Shown in pieces: positions 44,100-51,926 of a stretch of 64,000 nucleotides of DNA. The stretch's first letter is position 1. Each line of letters begins with the position of its first letter. Source of the DNA: DTBU01 sp964568845 (GTDB lineage: Archaea > Thermoproteota > CALKCG01 > B24); NCBI GenBank assembly GCA_964568845.1, contig CAZMSC010000005.1, positions 6,746 through 70,745 on the forward strand, read 5' to 3'. The position numbers and the translations under genes are program-made. The notes under the pieces were generated by a model. It saw nothing but the letters and a program-made list of their open reading frames with translations, was not told the DNA's origin and did no database searches.

Positions 44100-44441
44100 T
44101 CAGATAGGCTTTTGAAGTCTATACTCGTTTAGTAATTCTAGCATCTTCTTAAGCTGAGAAGCCGTTACAAGTTTACCCTTTAACCCAGTAAAGAAAATCC
44201 TGAGCTCTTCAATGCTTTCAGGCATAACATTAACGATTTGTACAGCCCTATCACGTTCAATATTGAATTCTTCAATCAATCTATTAATAAGTTCAGAAGC
44301 TTTCGAAGGATCTACTTTAGTCATTTTACGTACATACTCTAAAACTCTAGCTTGGAAAGGGCTGGGATTTTTTATATCCTTAAATATACCGTAGACCTCA
44401 GCTATAGTTACATCTACCTCTTTAATTTTTTTGATAACCAT
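44100..44441 (-). CDS. rpoF: RNA polymerase subunit F (Rpb4-like)
   Basis: The protein is helical with VDPSKASELINRLIEEFNIERDRAVQIVNVMPESIEELR, the Rpb4/HRDC-like region. RpoF with RpoE forms the stalk of archaeal polymerase. The ATG at 44441 is preceded by GGTGGAGGGG, giving 113 residues; a GTG at 44450 is an alternative. Position between eL21 and DUF655 is the standard archaeal order. Confidence 0.93.
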   Translation of the reverse strand: MVIKKIKEVDVTIAEVYGIFKDIKNPSPFQARVLEYVRKMTKVDPSKASELINRLIEEFNIERDRAVQIVNVMPESIEELRIFFTGLKGKLVTASQLKKMLELLNEYRLQKPI

Positions 44442-44468
44442 CCCCTCCACCCATATCTTAACCGAGTA

Positions 44469-44756
44469 TTAATGAATCAGTGCTTTCAAGTGCTCCGGCC
44501 TAACTATAAGCGTCTTCTCCACACTTCCATCAATCATTTTTAAGATATAAGCCCTTCCTCTTTTTCCAACGATAACTCCGACCTTACCATGATACCTCCT
44601 GTGAGGCATACCCTTATGGATGCTCGGATTTATATCCACTACGACAGATTCGTTTAGCTTATAGTTGCGAAGAATAGAAGTTACTTTAAGCGGGTTCTCA
44701 TCTCCCCTAAGACGTAAAAGCTTTCTTGTTTTTCTTCTAAACCCCTTAGAAGCCGT
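44469..44756 (-). CDS. rpl21e: Large ribosomal subunit protein eL21, non-AUG start
   Basis: The minus strand encodes a complete eL21 of about 95 residues: SKGFRRKTRKLLRLRG, INPSIHKGMPHRRYHGKVGVIVGKRGRAY, and RPEHLKALIH before TAA. The frame is closed upstream by a TGA at 44772-44774, and between that stop and the first family residues there is no ATG, GTG or TTG. The codons there read AAA GGG GGG TTT TTA ACG GCT TCT. The ACG at 44754-44756 is one base from ATG, lies six bases after a GGGGGG tract, and gives MASKGFRRK, the usual N terminus. Either ACG (or TTA) starts translation or a base is wrong. Confidence 0.9.
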   Translation of the reverse strand, partial: TASKGFRRKTRKLLRLRGDENPLKVTSILRNYKLNESVVVDINPSIHKGMPHRRYHGKVGVIVGKRGRAYILKMIDGSVEKTLIVRPEHLKALIH

Positions 44757-44882
44757 TAAAAACCCCCCTTTTCAATTGTTTTTTGATAATAAAATCCACC
44801 CTTTTAAGTATTTTCCTCAGTTATTGGCTTTGGCTTTAGCATTTTAATCTGATACTTAATCGATGAATAAATTACGCACGGC

Positions 44883-46226
44883 TCATGGGACGTTAGAGCC
44901 TAATAGCCTTCCCGTCCTTAATAAACCCCGTCTACCACGCATAGTTTTCAGAAGTTTAACTGTCTGCTCATAGTATTTAACCAGGTCTTTTACGTCTCTC
45001 TCAGTAACCCCAGCACCGCGGGCTATCCTACGTATTCTTGAGGAGTTCAAGATTTTAGGGTTTAATCTTTCCTCTTTAGTCATAGACTCTATTATGGCTT
45101 TCCACTTATCCATCTTACCCTCAACTTCTTCAAGAGACTCATTTGGAAGACTGTAGGCAAAGCCTGGTAAGTGGCTTACGATGGATTTAAGTGGCCCCAT
45201 TTTTCTTAAACTCTCCATCTGTTTATAGAGCTCTTCGAGAGTGAACTTTCCAGTTAGAACCTCCTTGGCCTCTTTTTCAGAGACTTTAACTTCAGCTTGT
45301 TTAAACTTCTCTATAAGTCCTTCGATGTCTCCAAACCCAAGCAATCTAGCTACAAACCTTCTAGGATTAAATACTTCTAAATCTTCGATTTTTTCACCAA
45401 CACCTATAAGCCTTATAGGTGCTCCTGTAGCAGCTATAGCCGATAAAGCCCCTCCTCCACGTGCAGACCCATCCATTTTAGTCAATATTATGGAGCCAAC
45501 CTTAACGGCTTCATGGAACGCTTTAGCCTGATTATATGCCTGTTGCCCTATCGTAGCGTCAACCGTCAGGATGACCTCATCGGGCTTTATAGTCTCGTAA
45601 AGTTCTCTCACCTCCCTCATAAGCGACTCTTCATCTTTATGTCTTCCAGCGGTATCTATGATTACAAGCTCCCGTTTGGCATCATGGAAGAATCTCAAAC
45701 CGTTTAACGATATTTTAACAGGGTCTTTCTCATTTGGCTCTCCATATACTGGTATTTTGACCATGTCGCCTAGCTGTTTGAGTTGCTGGTATGCCCCTGG
45801 CCTGTAAACGTCTGCGCATATGAGTCCGGTTCTAACCCCCCTCTTCTGATAGTAAAAGGCGAGTTTGCAAGCAGTTGTAGTTTTACCCGAGCCCTGTAAG
45901 CCAACGAGCATATAAACATTCATCTTACCCTGTTTCATCGAGAAGGGTGGGACGCCTTCTCCTCCTAAAAGCTTCACAATTTCATCGTATACTATTTTCA
46001 CGAGATATTCTCTCTCCGTAAAACCCGGCGGCGGCTTCTCATTTAAAGCTCTGCTTTCAACTCTCTTTGCAAGGTCTATTACGAGCTCAACTTGAACATC
46101 AGCTTGAAGAAGACTTCTAACAAGGTCGTTTACGAGGCTTCTGATAAGATCCCTATCGACTTTAGGGGCTTTTAAAACTCTATTTAAAGCATCTCTGAGA
46201 GATCTTCCAAGGCTTTCAAGAGTCAA
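44883..46226 (-). CDS. srp54: Signal recognition particle GTPase SRP54
   Basis: The 447-residue protein has the N domain, G1 GLQGSGKTT (109-117), DTAGRH, TKMDGSARGGG, and a C-terminal Met-rich M domain with SSRIRRIARGAG for 7S RNA binding. It targets nascent membrane and secreted proteins. The ATG at 46226 is behind a TATA-like TTTATTTTAAG, so the leader is short. It is upstream of eL21 on the same strand. Confidence 0.96.
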   Translation of the reverse strand: MTLESLGRSLRDALNRVLKAPKVDRDLIRSLVNDLVRSLLQADVQVELVIDLAKRVESRALNEKPPPGFTEREYLVKIVYDEIVKLLGGEGVPPFSMKQGKMNVYMLVGLQGSGKTTTACKLAFYYQKRGVRTGLICADVYRPGAYQQLKQLGDMVKIPVYGEPNEKDPVKISLNGLRFFHDAKRELVIIDTAGRHKDEESLMREVRELYETIKPDEVILTVDATIGQQAYNQAKAFHEAVKVGSIILTKMDGSARGGGALSAIAATGAPIRLIGVGEKIEDLEVFNPRRFVARLLGFGDIEGLIEKFKQAEVKVSEKEAKEVLTGKFTLEELYKQMESLRKMGPLKSIVSHLPGFAYSLPNESLEEVEGKMDKWKAIIESMTKEERLNPKILNSSRIRRIARGAGVTERDVKDLVKYYEQTVKLLKTMRGRRGLLRTGRLLGSNVP

Positions 46227-46320
46227 GACTCTTCTTCAGAAACTATGATACGTTTCTTAAAATAAACCTTTGCCATTTTCCGCGTAAAGCCTTTTTAGAT
46301 AGTCTTCATACAAGATTAAC

Positions 46321-46388
46321 TAGCGGCTGTGATGAGTCAAAGTTACTGTGAGAGGTCTATGAGCGGAAGGCATTTGTCTGAGCCGCTA
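46321..46388 (+). ncRNA. Probable box C/D sRNA (2'-O-methylation guide)
   Basis: The sequence has a perfect C box GTGATGA (46329-46335), a D box CTGA (46378-46381), and an outer stem: TAGCGGC (46321-46327) pairs exactly with GCCGCTA (46382-46388). Inside are a weak D' CTGT (46346-46349) and a weak C' ending ATGA (46359-46362). Length (about 68 bases) and layout match archaeal guide RNAs. A T-rich TATA-like element is near 46291. The inner guide 46336-46346 is antisense to GTAACTTTGAC, one base off a highly conserved 23S segment as I remember it. Confidence 0.6.
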
Positions 46389-46443
46389 TTGACCTAAAGT
46401 CTTCGAAAGGCTTATAATACTTCTTAGTAACCTATTTTCAACT

Positions 46444-47766
46444 ATGGGCTTTAAAATAACCATCATAGGTGGTGGAAGCAGTACTTTCACACCTCAACTC
46501 ATGAGGCTCTTTATAGAGTCTAAGCTTCTACAGGATAGTACGATATGTCTAATGGATATAGACGAGCATAGGCTTAACGTGATGTTTCAACTCTCCCGAA
46601 GGCTGATTGAGAAGACCAATTCCCCACTCAAAGTCGAGGCGACAACGAATAGGGTGGAGTCTCTAACAGACGCCGACTTCGTTATAACTGCCATAGCGGT
46701 TGGCGGTTTAAAGGCTTGGGAGTACGATATAGAGATACCTGCAAAATATGGGGTTTACATGTCTGTATGCGATTCAGTGGGTCCAGGTGGTATAATGCGT
46801 GCTTTCCGCCACGTACCAGTTTTAGTCGAAATGGTAAAGGAATTAGAGGAAGCTTCTCCGAAGGCTTGGGTCTTCAATTATACAAACCCCGTGCCTACCA
46901 ATTGCATGGCTATGGTCAAGAATTCAAAAGTAAAGGTTATAGGTCTTTGTACATGCTCCTCAATACCATCTAATCCAAACTATCTAGCTGAAATAGTCGG
47001 TGTAGAACCTGAGAGTATTCTAACCCCAGCACCAGCTGCTGGTATAAACCACTGTGCAGCCATATTGAGCTTAAAGCTCAAAGATGGTAGAGATGCCTTC
47101 CAGCTGGTAAAGGAAAGGTCCTCAAATCCAATTGTGAAACTTTTTCTAGAAAACTATGGGATACTACCGTACTGCTGGTCCCATTGGACTGAGTTTTTCC
47201 CGTTTCTATGCGATTTAGAAGAGGAGTATAAAGGTAGGCTACAGGGACTTAGAATGAAGTTTGGCTTAGTCGTTCACGATATGGCTGAGGAGCAGAAGAG
47301 AACTGCCAAATGGGAAAAGCTTGTAGAAGATATGGCAATCGGGGTAAGGGACTTAAGCCTCGACTTATTGCCCAGTGGGGAAGCGGTGTTAGTGGTGGAT
47401 ATAATTGAGGCCCTTGTAGAGAATAAGAATGAAGTCTATGTAGTTAATACTCTCAATAGAGGTGCGATAGAAAACCTACCCTTCGATGCGATTGTAGAAG
47501 TGTCCTCTGTTGTAGGAGGCTATGGGGTGATCCCAATGCATGTGGGCATGCTCCCACCGCCTCTAGCGGCTGTTTTAAACAACCACGTTGAAGTTCAGAG
47601 ACTTACAGTTGAAGCAGCTTTAACTGGTGATAGAAGTTTAGCGTTTCAAGCACTTCTTCAAGATCCCCAAGTAGCAGCGAAACTAAAGCCGGATGAAGTC
47701 GATAGGCTCCTCGACGACCTGCTTAATGTTCATGCACAGTATTTACCGCACTTCTTTAAAAAGTAG
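46444..47766 (+). CDS. GH4-family protein with altered Cys motif
   Basis: The 440-residue protein has the GH4 Rossmann start ITIIGGGSSTFTP, MDID, NYTNP and Asn202-His203 in AGINH. The usual Cys-His-Ser is replaced by Cys169-Thr170-Cys171 in GLCTCSS, so the metal-Cys is kept but the next His is lost. Family members are NAD/Mn-dependent glycosidases. The change could shift the substrate, for example to a non-phosphorylated or uronic sugar, or alter metal choice. A TATA box CTTATAATAC at 46411-46420 gives a nearly leaderless message. Confidence 0.85.
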   Translation: MGFKITIIGGGSSTFTPQLMRLFIESKLLQDSTICLMDIDEHRLNVMFQLSRRLIEKTNSPLKVEATTNRVESLTDADFVITAIAVGGLKAWEYDIEIPAKYGVYMSVCDSVGPGGIMRAFRHVPVLVEMVKELEEASPKAWVFNYTNPVPTNCMAMVKNSKVKVIGLCTCSSIPSNPNYLAEIVGVEPESILTPAPAAGINHCAAILSLKLKDGRDAFQLVKERSSNPIVKLFLENYGILPYCWSHWTEFFPFLCDLEEEYKGRLQGLRMKFGLVVHDMAEEQKRTAKWEKLVEDMAIGVRDLSLDLLPSGEAVLVVDIIEALVENKNEVYVVNTLNRGAIENLPFDAIVEVSSVVGGYGVIPMHVGMLPPPLAAVLNNHVEVQRLTVEAALTGDRSLAFQALLQDPQVAAKLKPDEVDRLLDDLLNVHAQYLPHFFKK

Positions 47767-47805
47767 CACCCTTCAATTTTTTATAGAAAAGTTTTAAGCT
47801 GACCA

Positions 47806-47820
47806 CCTCTACAATAGAGG
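47806..47820 (+). promoter_or_regulatory. Hairpin covering the rpoP ribosome-binding site
   Basis: CCTCTA (47806-47811) pairs with TAGAGG (47815-47820) across a CAA loop. AGAGG, the likely Shine-Dalgarno sequence, is in the 3' arm, four bases before the rpoP ATG. With the stem formed, ribosome access would be reduced. Confidence 0.45.
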
Positions 47821-47823
47821 TTA

Positions 47824-47982
47824 ATGTCTTCGGGTGAGATATTTTACAGGTGTTTTAAATGCGGTGCTTTAATACCATACGGGCGAATGAAGGTGAGCCC
47901 AGATCTTAAGTGTCCCGAATGTGGATGTAAAATCTTAACTAAGGTAAGGCCGTGGGTCGTTAAAAAGGTAAAAGCCATTTAG
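47824..47982 (+). CDS. rpoP: RNA polymerase subunit P (Rpb12-like)
   Basis: A 52-residue frame starts MSSGEIFYRCFKCGALI and ends KVRPWVVKKVKAI. Cys10, Cys13, Cys30 and Cys33 form the zinc ribbon (YRCFKCG, CPECGCK) and KILTKVRP is the family signature. RpoP stabilises the RpoD-RpoL platform and open complex formation. It lies between the GH4 gene and GlyRS on the same strand. The ATG follows AGAGGTTA. Confidence 0.95.
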   Translation: MSSGEIFYRCFKCGALIPYGRMKVSPDLKCPECGCKILTKVRPWVVKKVKAI

Positions 47983-48063
47983 TCGTTTGCATACCAACCG
48001 TTTTTTCTGAAGAAAGAATAATATAGGCTATTGTATATGTTATATTCTACGGTGGAAATATCC

Positions 48064-49812
48064 ATGAATTCTAAAGTGGACAAGTATGAGAAGGTGCTTA
48101 AGCTCGCTAAGAGCCGAGGCTTCTTCTGGGAAGCCTTTGAAATCTACGGTGGTGTTAGCGGTTTTCTAGACTTCGGCCCTCTGGGAGTCCTACTTAAACG
48201 TAAGATTTCAGACATGTGGATTAAATGGTTTGTAAAAAGTGAAGGATTTGTAGAAGTTGAAACACCAGTAGTAAACCCTGAAGTAGTTTTTAAAGCATCG
48301 GGTCATATTGACAGTTTCAAAGAGCCAGCTTTCAGATGTCTGAATTGTAATAGACGTTTCAGAGCAGACCACTTAGTTGAAGAAGCATTGAGCTTAAGTA
48401 GCATTGAAGTGGAAAATATGGATTTGAAGGCCCTTCAAAAGCTCGCCTTAGATAGAGGCTTGAAATGCCTCGAGTGTGGAGGCGAGCTGAGTGAACCGTA
48501 CTACTTTACTACGATGTTTAAGACGTTTATAGGACCATACATGGAAGACGTCGGCTATGGTAGACCTGAAGCCGCCCAAGGCATGTTTCTAGCATTCAGA
48601 AGGGTCTTAGATTTAAAACGTGGAAAACTTCCATTTGCTATAGCTCAAGTCGGTAAAGTGTTGAGAAATGAAATATCGCCGAGGCAGGGGCCGATACGTT
48701 TGAGAGAGTTTACCATAATGGAGCTTGAACTCTTCATAGACCCCGATGATTCCAAGTGCCCGAGAATAAGTGAAGTTGAGAATGAGCGTCTAAGAATAGT
48801 GCCCGGTGAGGCTAGGGTGAAGGGCTCTGAAGAGCCTTTAGAGCTTACGGTTAGGGAGTACCTAGATAGAGGTCTTATAGGTATGGAGTGGCTCGCGTAC
48901 TTCATGGTTAGAGCTAAGCGGTTTATGGAGCATCTCGGTATTCCCCACAACCGTCAGAGGTTTGTGGAGAAGCTTCCCTGGGAGAGGGCGCATTATTCTT
49001 CTCAAGGATTCGACCAAGAAATATTCCTCGATAGATGGGGCTGGGTTGAGGTTTCAGGTCACAATTATAGGACGGACTACGACTTGAAGAGACATATGGA
49101 GTATAGTGGGGTTGATATGACAGTTTACAAACAATTCGAAAAGCCTGCTAGCGTTAAGAAGATTCAGGTAGAGCCTGTATACGAGACCATACGTAGGGAT
49201 TTTGGAGAAAACTCTGATGCTGTTGTAAAGCTGATAATGAGTACTAACCCTGAAGTTTTGACCGAGAGTTTGGCTAATAGTAGTGTGGTTAGGCTTGGAG
49301 ACTACCTGATTAAACCCGAACACGTTAAAATAAGTGAGCTTATAGTTGAAGAAAAAGGTAGGAGATTCATACCTCACGTTATAGAGCCTAGTTTCGGCTT
49401 GGAAAGAGTTTTCTACGCAGTTTTGGAGTATGCTTATACTGAACATGAAGGAAGGGCTATTCTAAAACTTCCTACAGCTGTGGCACCGATACAGATAGCC
49501 GTGTATCCGCTCGTCACTAAAGATGGCATTCCAGAGAAGGCTTTAGAAGTCTATAGGCGTCTCTTAAAATCCGACTTCGACGTATACTACGACGACTCCG
49601 GCTCAATAGGTAGAAGATACGTCAGATCCGATGAAATGGGTATACCGTTAGCATTAACCGTAGACTATCAAACCCTTCAAGATAACACAGTCACATTGAG
49701 AAATAGAGATAGCTGGAGGCAAGTCAGAACGAATCTTAATGGCATTGAAAATAAGCTCAGGAGCTTCTTCGCTGGTGAAGTCCCATTTGAAACTCTAGGT
49801 GAACCTGTTTGA
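48064..49812 (+). CDS. glyS: Glycyl-tRNA synthetase (class II)
   Basis: The protein is the archaeal/eukaryotic homodimeric type: GFFWEAFEIYGGVSGFLDFGPLG, a Cys-pair insertion (CLNCNRRF ... CLECGG) likely holding zinc, motif 2 GQVGKVLRNEISPRQGPIRLREFTIMELE (AQVGKVLRNEISPRQG here), FGLERVFYAVLE motif 3, and an anticodon domain (residues about 480-580). The ATG at 48064 follows GGTGG by eight bases, giving 582 residues; earlier ATGs at 48031 and 48037 are less likely. Confidence 0.96.
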   Translation: MNSKVDKYEKVLKLAKSRGFFWEAFEIYGGVSGFLDFGPLGVLLKRKISDMWIKWFVKSEGFVEVETPVVNPEVVFKASGHIDSFKEPAFRCLNCNRRFRADHLVEEALSLSSIEVENMDLKALQKLALDRGLKCLECGGELSEPYYFTTMFKTFIGPYMEDVGYGRPEAAQGMFLAFRRVLDLKRGKLPFAIAQVGKVLRNEISPRQGPIRLREFTIMELELFIDPDDSKCPRISEVENERLRIVPGEARVKGSEEPLELTVREYLDRGLIGMEWLAYFMVRAKRFMEHLGIPHNRQRFVEKLPWERAHYSSQGFDQEIFLDRWGWVEVSGHNYRTDYDLKRHMEYSGVDMTVYKQFEKPASVKKIQVEPVYETIRRDFGENSDAVVKLIMSTNPEVLTESLANSSVVRLGDYLIKPEHVKISELIVEEKGRRFIPHVIEPSFGLERVFYAVLEYAYTEHEGRAILKLPTAVAPIQIAVYPLVTKDGIPEKALEVYRRLLKSDFDVYYDDSGSIGRRYVRSDEMGIPLALTVDYQTLQDNTVTLRNRDSWRQVRTNLNGIENKLRSFFAGEVPFETLGEPV

Positions 49813-50369
49813 AAGTCTTTATAGCGACCGCCACCTTAGCTGGCGATAGGCTCATAGTTTGGAATCCTGAAGAAGGGTCGAGGCTCTACAAGCTCGGCTT
49901 TTATGGCAAACCGGTGGGTATAAGCAAGCCTAAAACACCTGAGTTCGACAAACCTTTAATACTCGACCTCTTAGAGGGGACGTATTTGCTAGAGAAGGGG
50001 ATTATAAGAGTCTTAGATCAATTGACAAGTTTAGAGCTTACGTTGGAAGGCATGAAAAAATACGGTAGAATCGCTATAGAGGGATTTGATGAAAAATACC
50101 TCGTATACCGAGATTTAAGAGATAGAGGTTACGTGGTGACTACAGGTATAAAGTTTGGCTCAGACTTCGCAGTCTATAGGAAGGGACCAGGTATAGATCA
50201 TGCCCCATACATCGTTCAAGTTAAAAGACCGGATGAAGCTATAAGTGCTACTGAAATCGTTAGATCTGGCAGATTAGCTACGACGGTTAGAAAGAGGTTT
50301 ATAGTAGCCATACCTAAACTTGCCGAAAACAGGGTCGTATATTTGGTGTTTAGCTGGTTTAAGGCTTAG
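49809..50369 (+). CDS. endA: tRNA-splicing endonuclease, catalytic subunit
   Basis: The 186-residue protein keeps the catalytic triad Tyr123 (FAVYRKG), His131 (GIDHAPYIV) and Lys162 (VRKRFIVA). It cleaves the exon-intron bulge-helix-bulge motif of precursor tRNAs. A second EndA-like protein without the His is at 31727, so the enzyme is probably a heterotetramer. The TTG start overlaps the GlyRS stop by four bases (TTGA), so translation is coupled. Confidence 0.92.
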   Translation: MKVFIATATLAGDRLIVWNPEEGSRLYKLGFYGKPVGISKPKTPEFDKPLILDLLEGTYLLEKGIIRVLDQLTSLELTLEGMKKYGRIAIEGFDEKYLVYRDLRDRGYVVTTGIKFGSDFAVYRKGPGIDHAPYIVQVKRPDEAISATEIVRSGRLATTVRKRFIVAIPKLAENRVVYLVFSWFKA

Positions 50370-50418
50370 CCTCTACATGTTTTCCATTTCTACAACATAG
50401 ATTCGTAAGGTATAGATC

Positions 50419-51738
50419 ATGGATGTTACACTGCATATAGGCTTTGACGATACCGACTCCCTACGTGGTGGGTGTACGACGTATGTAGCTGCCGTGCTCG
50501 TTGAAAAGCTTGCAAAGTTGAATGTAGAGTTTCAAGACTATCCCGCATTGATTAGGTTAAACCCAAACATCCCGTGGAAAACCAGGGGAAACGGTGCCAT
50601 TGCGTTAAGAGTTAAAACTGAAGTCGAGCATAGTGATAAGGTTAAGTTTGAAGTGTTACATACGGTTGAAGAGCTCTCTCAATCAGATGATGTTGACCCA
50701 GCTGTAGTCTTCCTAAGCGGAGCTGTTCCAGATAAGGTTAAGTTGTTCTCTAAAATGGCTTTATATGATTTTCTAAACGTAGACTTTGCTTTAAAAACCG
50801 CTGGTGAGTGTGGAGTTGAAGTCTTTGCAAGTAAAAGCCTTAAAGGAGTTATAGGAGCGTTAGCTGCCGTGGGTGAGGAACTTCAGGGCGACTACACCTA
50901 CGAGCTTTTAACATATAGAACTATCAGCTACAGAGGTACACCTAGAACAGTCTCTGTTGAAAGTGTAGTTTTAATGGATAAGATTACAAGCCCTATGACT
51001 TTCAACAATCTAGACTATGAAACTGGACGTATACTTATAACCCCTAGGGGTCCGGATCCAGTTTTATACGGGATTAGAGGTGAAGACCCAACCGTGCTTC
51101 TAAAAGCCATGAAGATCGTTGAAGTTCACGAGCCCATAGAGCGTTGGGTCATGTTTAGAACAAACCAGGGTACCGACGCTCATCTTAAATGGGTGGAAGA
51201 TCCTAAAGAAGTTAAACCATATCGGGCAATAGCATTTAAAGCAATAGTCTGCGGGAAACCTTATGTGATACCCGGTGGGCATGTAATATTTAAAGTAGAT
51301 TTTAAAGGTGAAGTTTTCGACTGTGCTGCCTATGAACCCACTGGCGGTTTTAGAGAGACTGTTAAAAAGCTTATTCCTGGCGATGTGGTGGAAGTCTATG
51401 GTGGTGTTAGACCTTTAAACGGCGTTGTAACGATAAACATTGAAAAAATAAGGATAGTGTCGCTCGCTAGGGAAGTTAAATATTTCAATCCTAAATGTCC
51501 TAGGTGTAGTTCAACTATGAAGTCTATGGGTCGTGCTAAGGGGTTTAGGTGTGAAAAATGCAGCTTTAGAGATTCGAATGCGCATAAGCTGGAGTTTGAA
51601 ATACCTAGAAGTATTAAACCGGGTTTATACATTCCTCCTCCTAGAGCTCAACGTCACCTTACGAAGCCTTATTCAAGATACGGTTTGGAGAAGAAAAACG
51701 CTAGATACGAGTTTATAGAACCTTGGCATATACCGTGA
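50419..51738 (+). CDS. tiaS: tRNA(Ile2) agmatinylcytidine synthetase TiaS
   Basis: The 439-residue protein begins HIGFDDTDSLRGGCTTYVA, the ATP-binding site of TiaS, then RLNPNIPWKTRGNGAIALRV, an OB-type domain (about 270-355) and a zinc ribbon (Cys361, Cys364, Cys378, Cys381). It modifies C34 of tRNA-Ile with agmatine so that the anticodon reads AUA. It lies after GlyRS and EndA, forming a tRNA-processing group. Confidence 0.95.
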   Translation: MDVTLHIGFDDTDSLRGGCTTYVAAVLVEKLAKLNVEFQDYPALIRLNPNIPWKTRGNGAIALRVKTEVEHSDKVKFEVLHTVEELSQSDDVDPAVVFLSGAVPDKVKLFSKMALYDFLNVDFALKTAGECGVEVFASKSLKGVIGALAAVGEELQGDYTYELLTYRTISYRGTPRTVSVESVVLMDKITSPMTFNNLDYETGRILITPRGPDPVLYGIRGEDPTVLLKAMKIVEVHEPIERWVMFRTNQGTDAHLKWVEDPKEVKPYRAIAFKAIVCGKPYVIPGGHVIFKVDFKGEVFDCAAYEPTGGFRETVKKLIPGDVVEVYGGVRPLNGVVTINIEKIRIVSLAREVKYFNPKCPRCSSTMKSMGRAKGFRCEKCSFRDSNAHKLEFEIPRSIKPGLYIPPPRAQRHLTKPYSRYGLEKKNARYEFIEPWHIP

Positions 51739-51886
51739 ACGGTACTTTTAAACGTCTTAATTGACTTATGGCTTAAGCATTATATTTTCCAAGAAATTTC
51801 AAAACTCTACCTGTCAATGTCTAATTGTAATCACAGTTAATATTCTCTATATGTGCTTCAATTTTTTAAACCCTAAAAAGATAAAC

Positions 51887-51894
51887 ACTTATAT
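51887..51894 (+). promoter_or_regulatory. TATA box for the MFS gene
   Basis: ACTTATAT/TATT-like sequence centred here is about 35 bases before the ATG at 51927. The upstream 51739-51886 region shows no gene. Confidence 0.4.
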
Positions 51895-51926
51895 TAGACG
51901 TTTGAAGCCGGAGGGTGGAGGAAATT

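Noticed and set aside
46238..46257. AGAAAC/GTTTCT dyad near the srp54 promoter
   Set aside because: Six-base AT-rich arms with an eight-base spacer are expected by chance at this scale.
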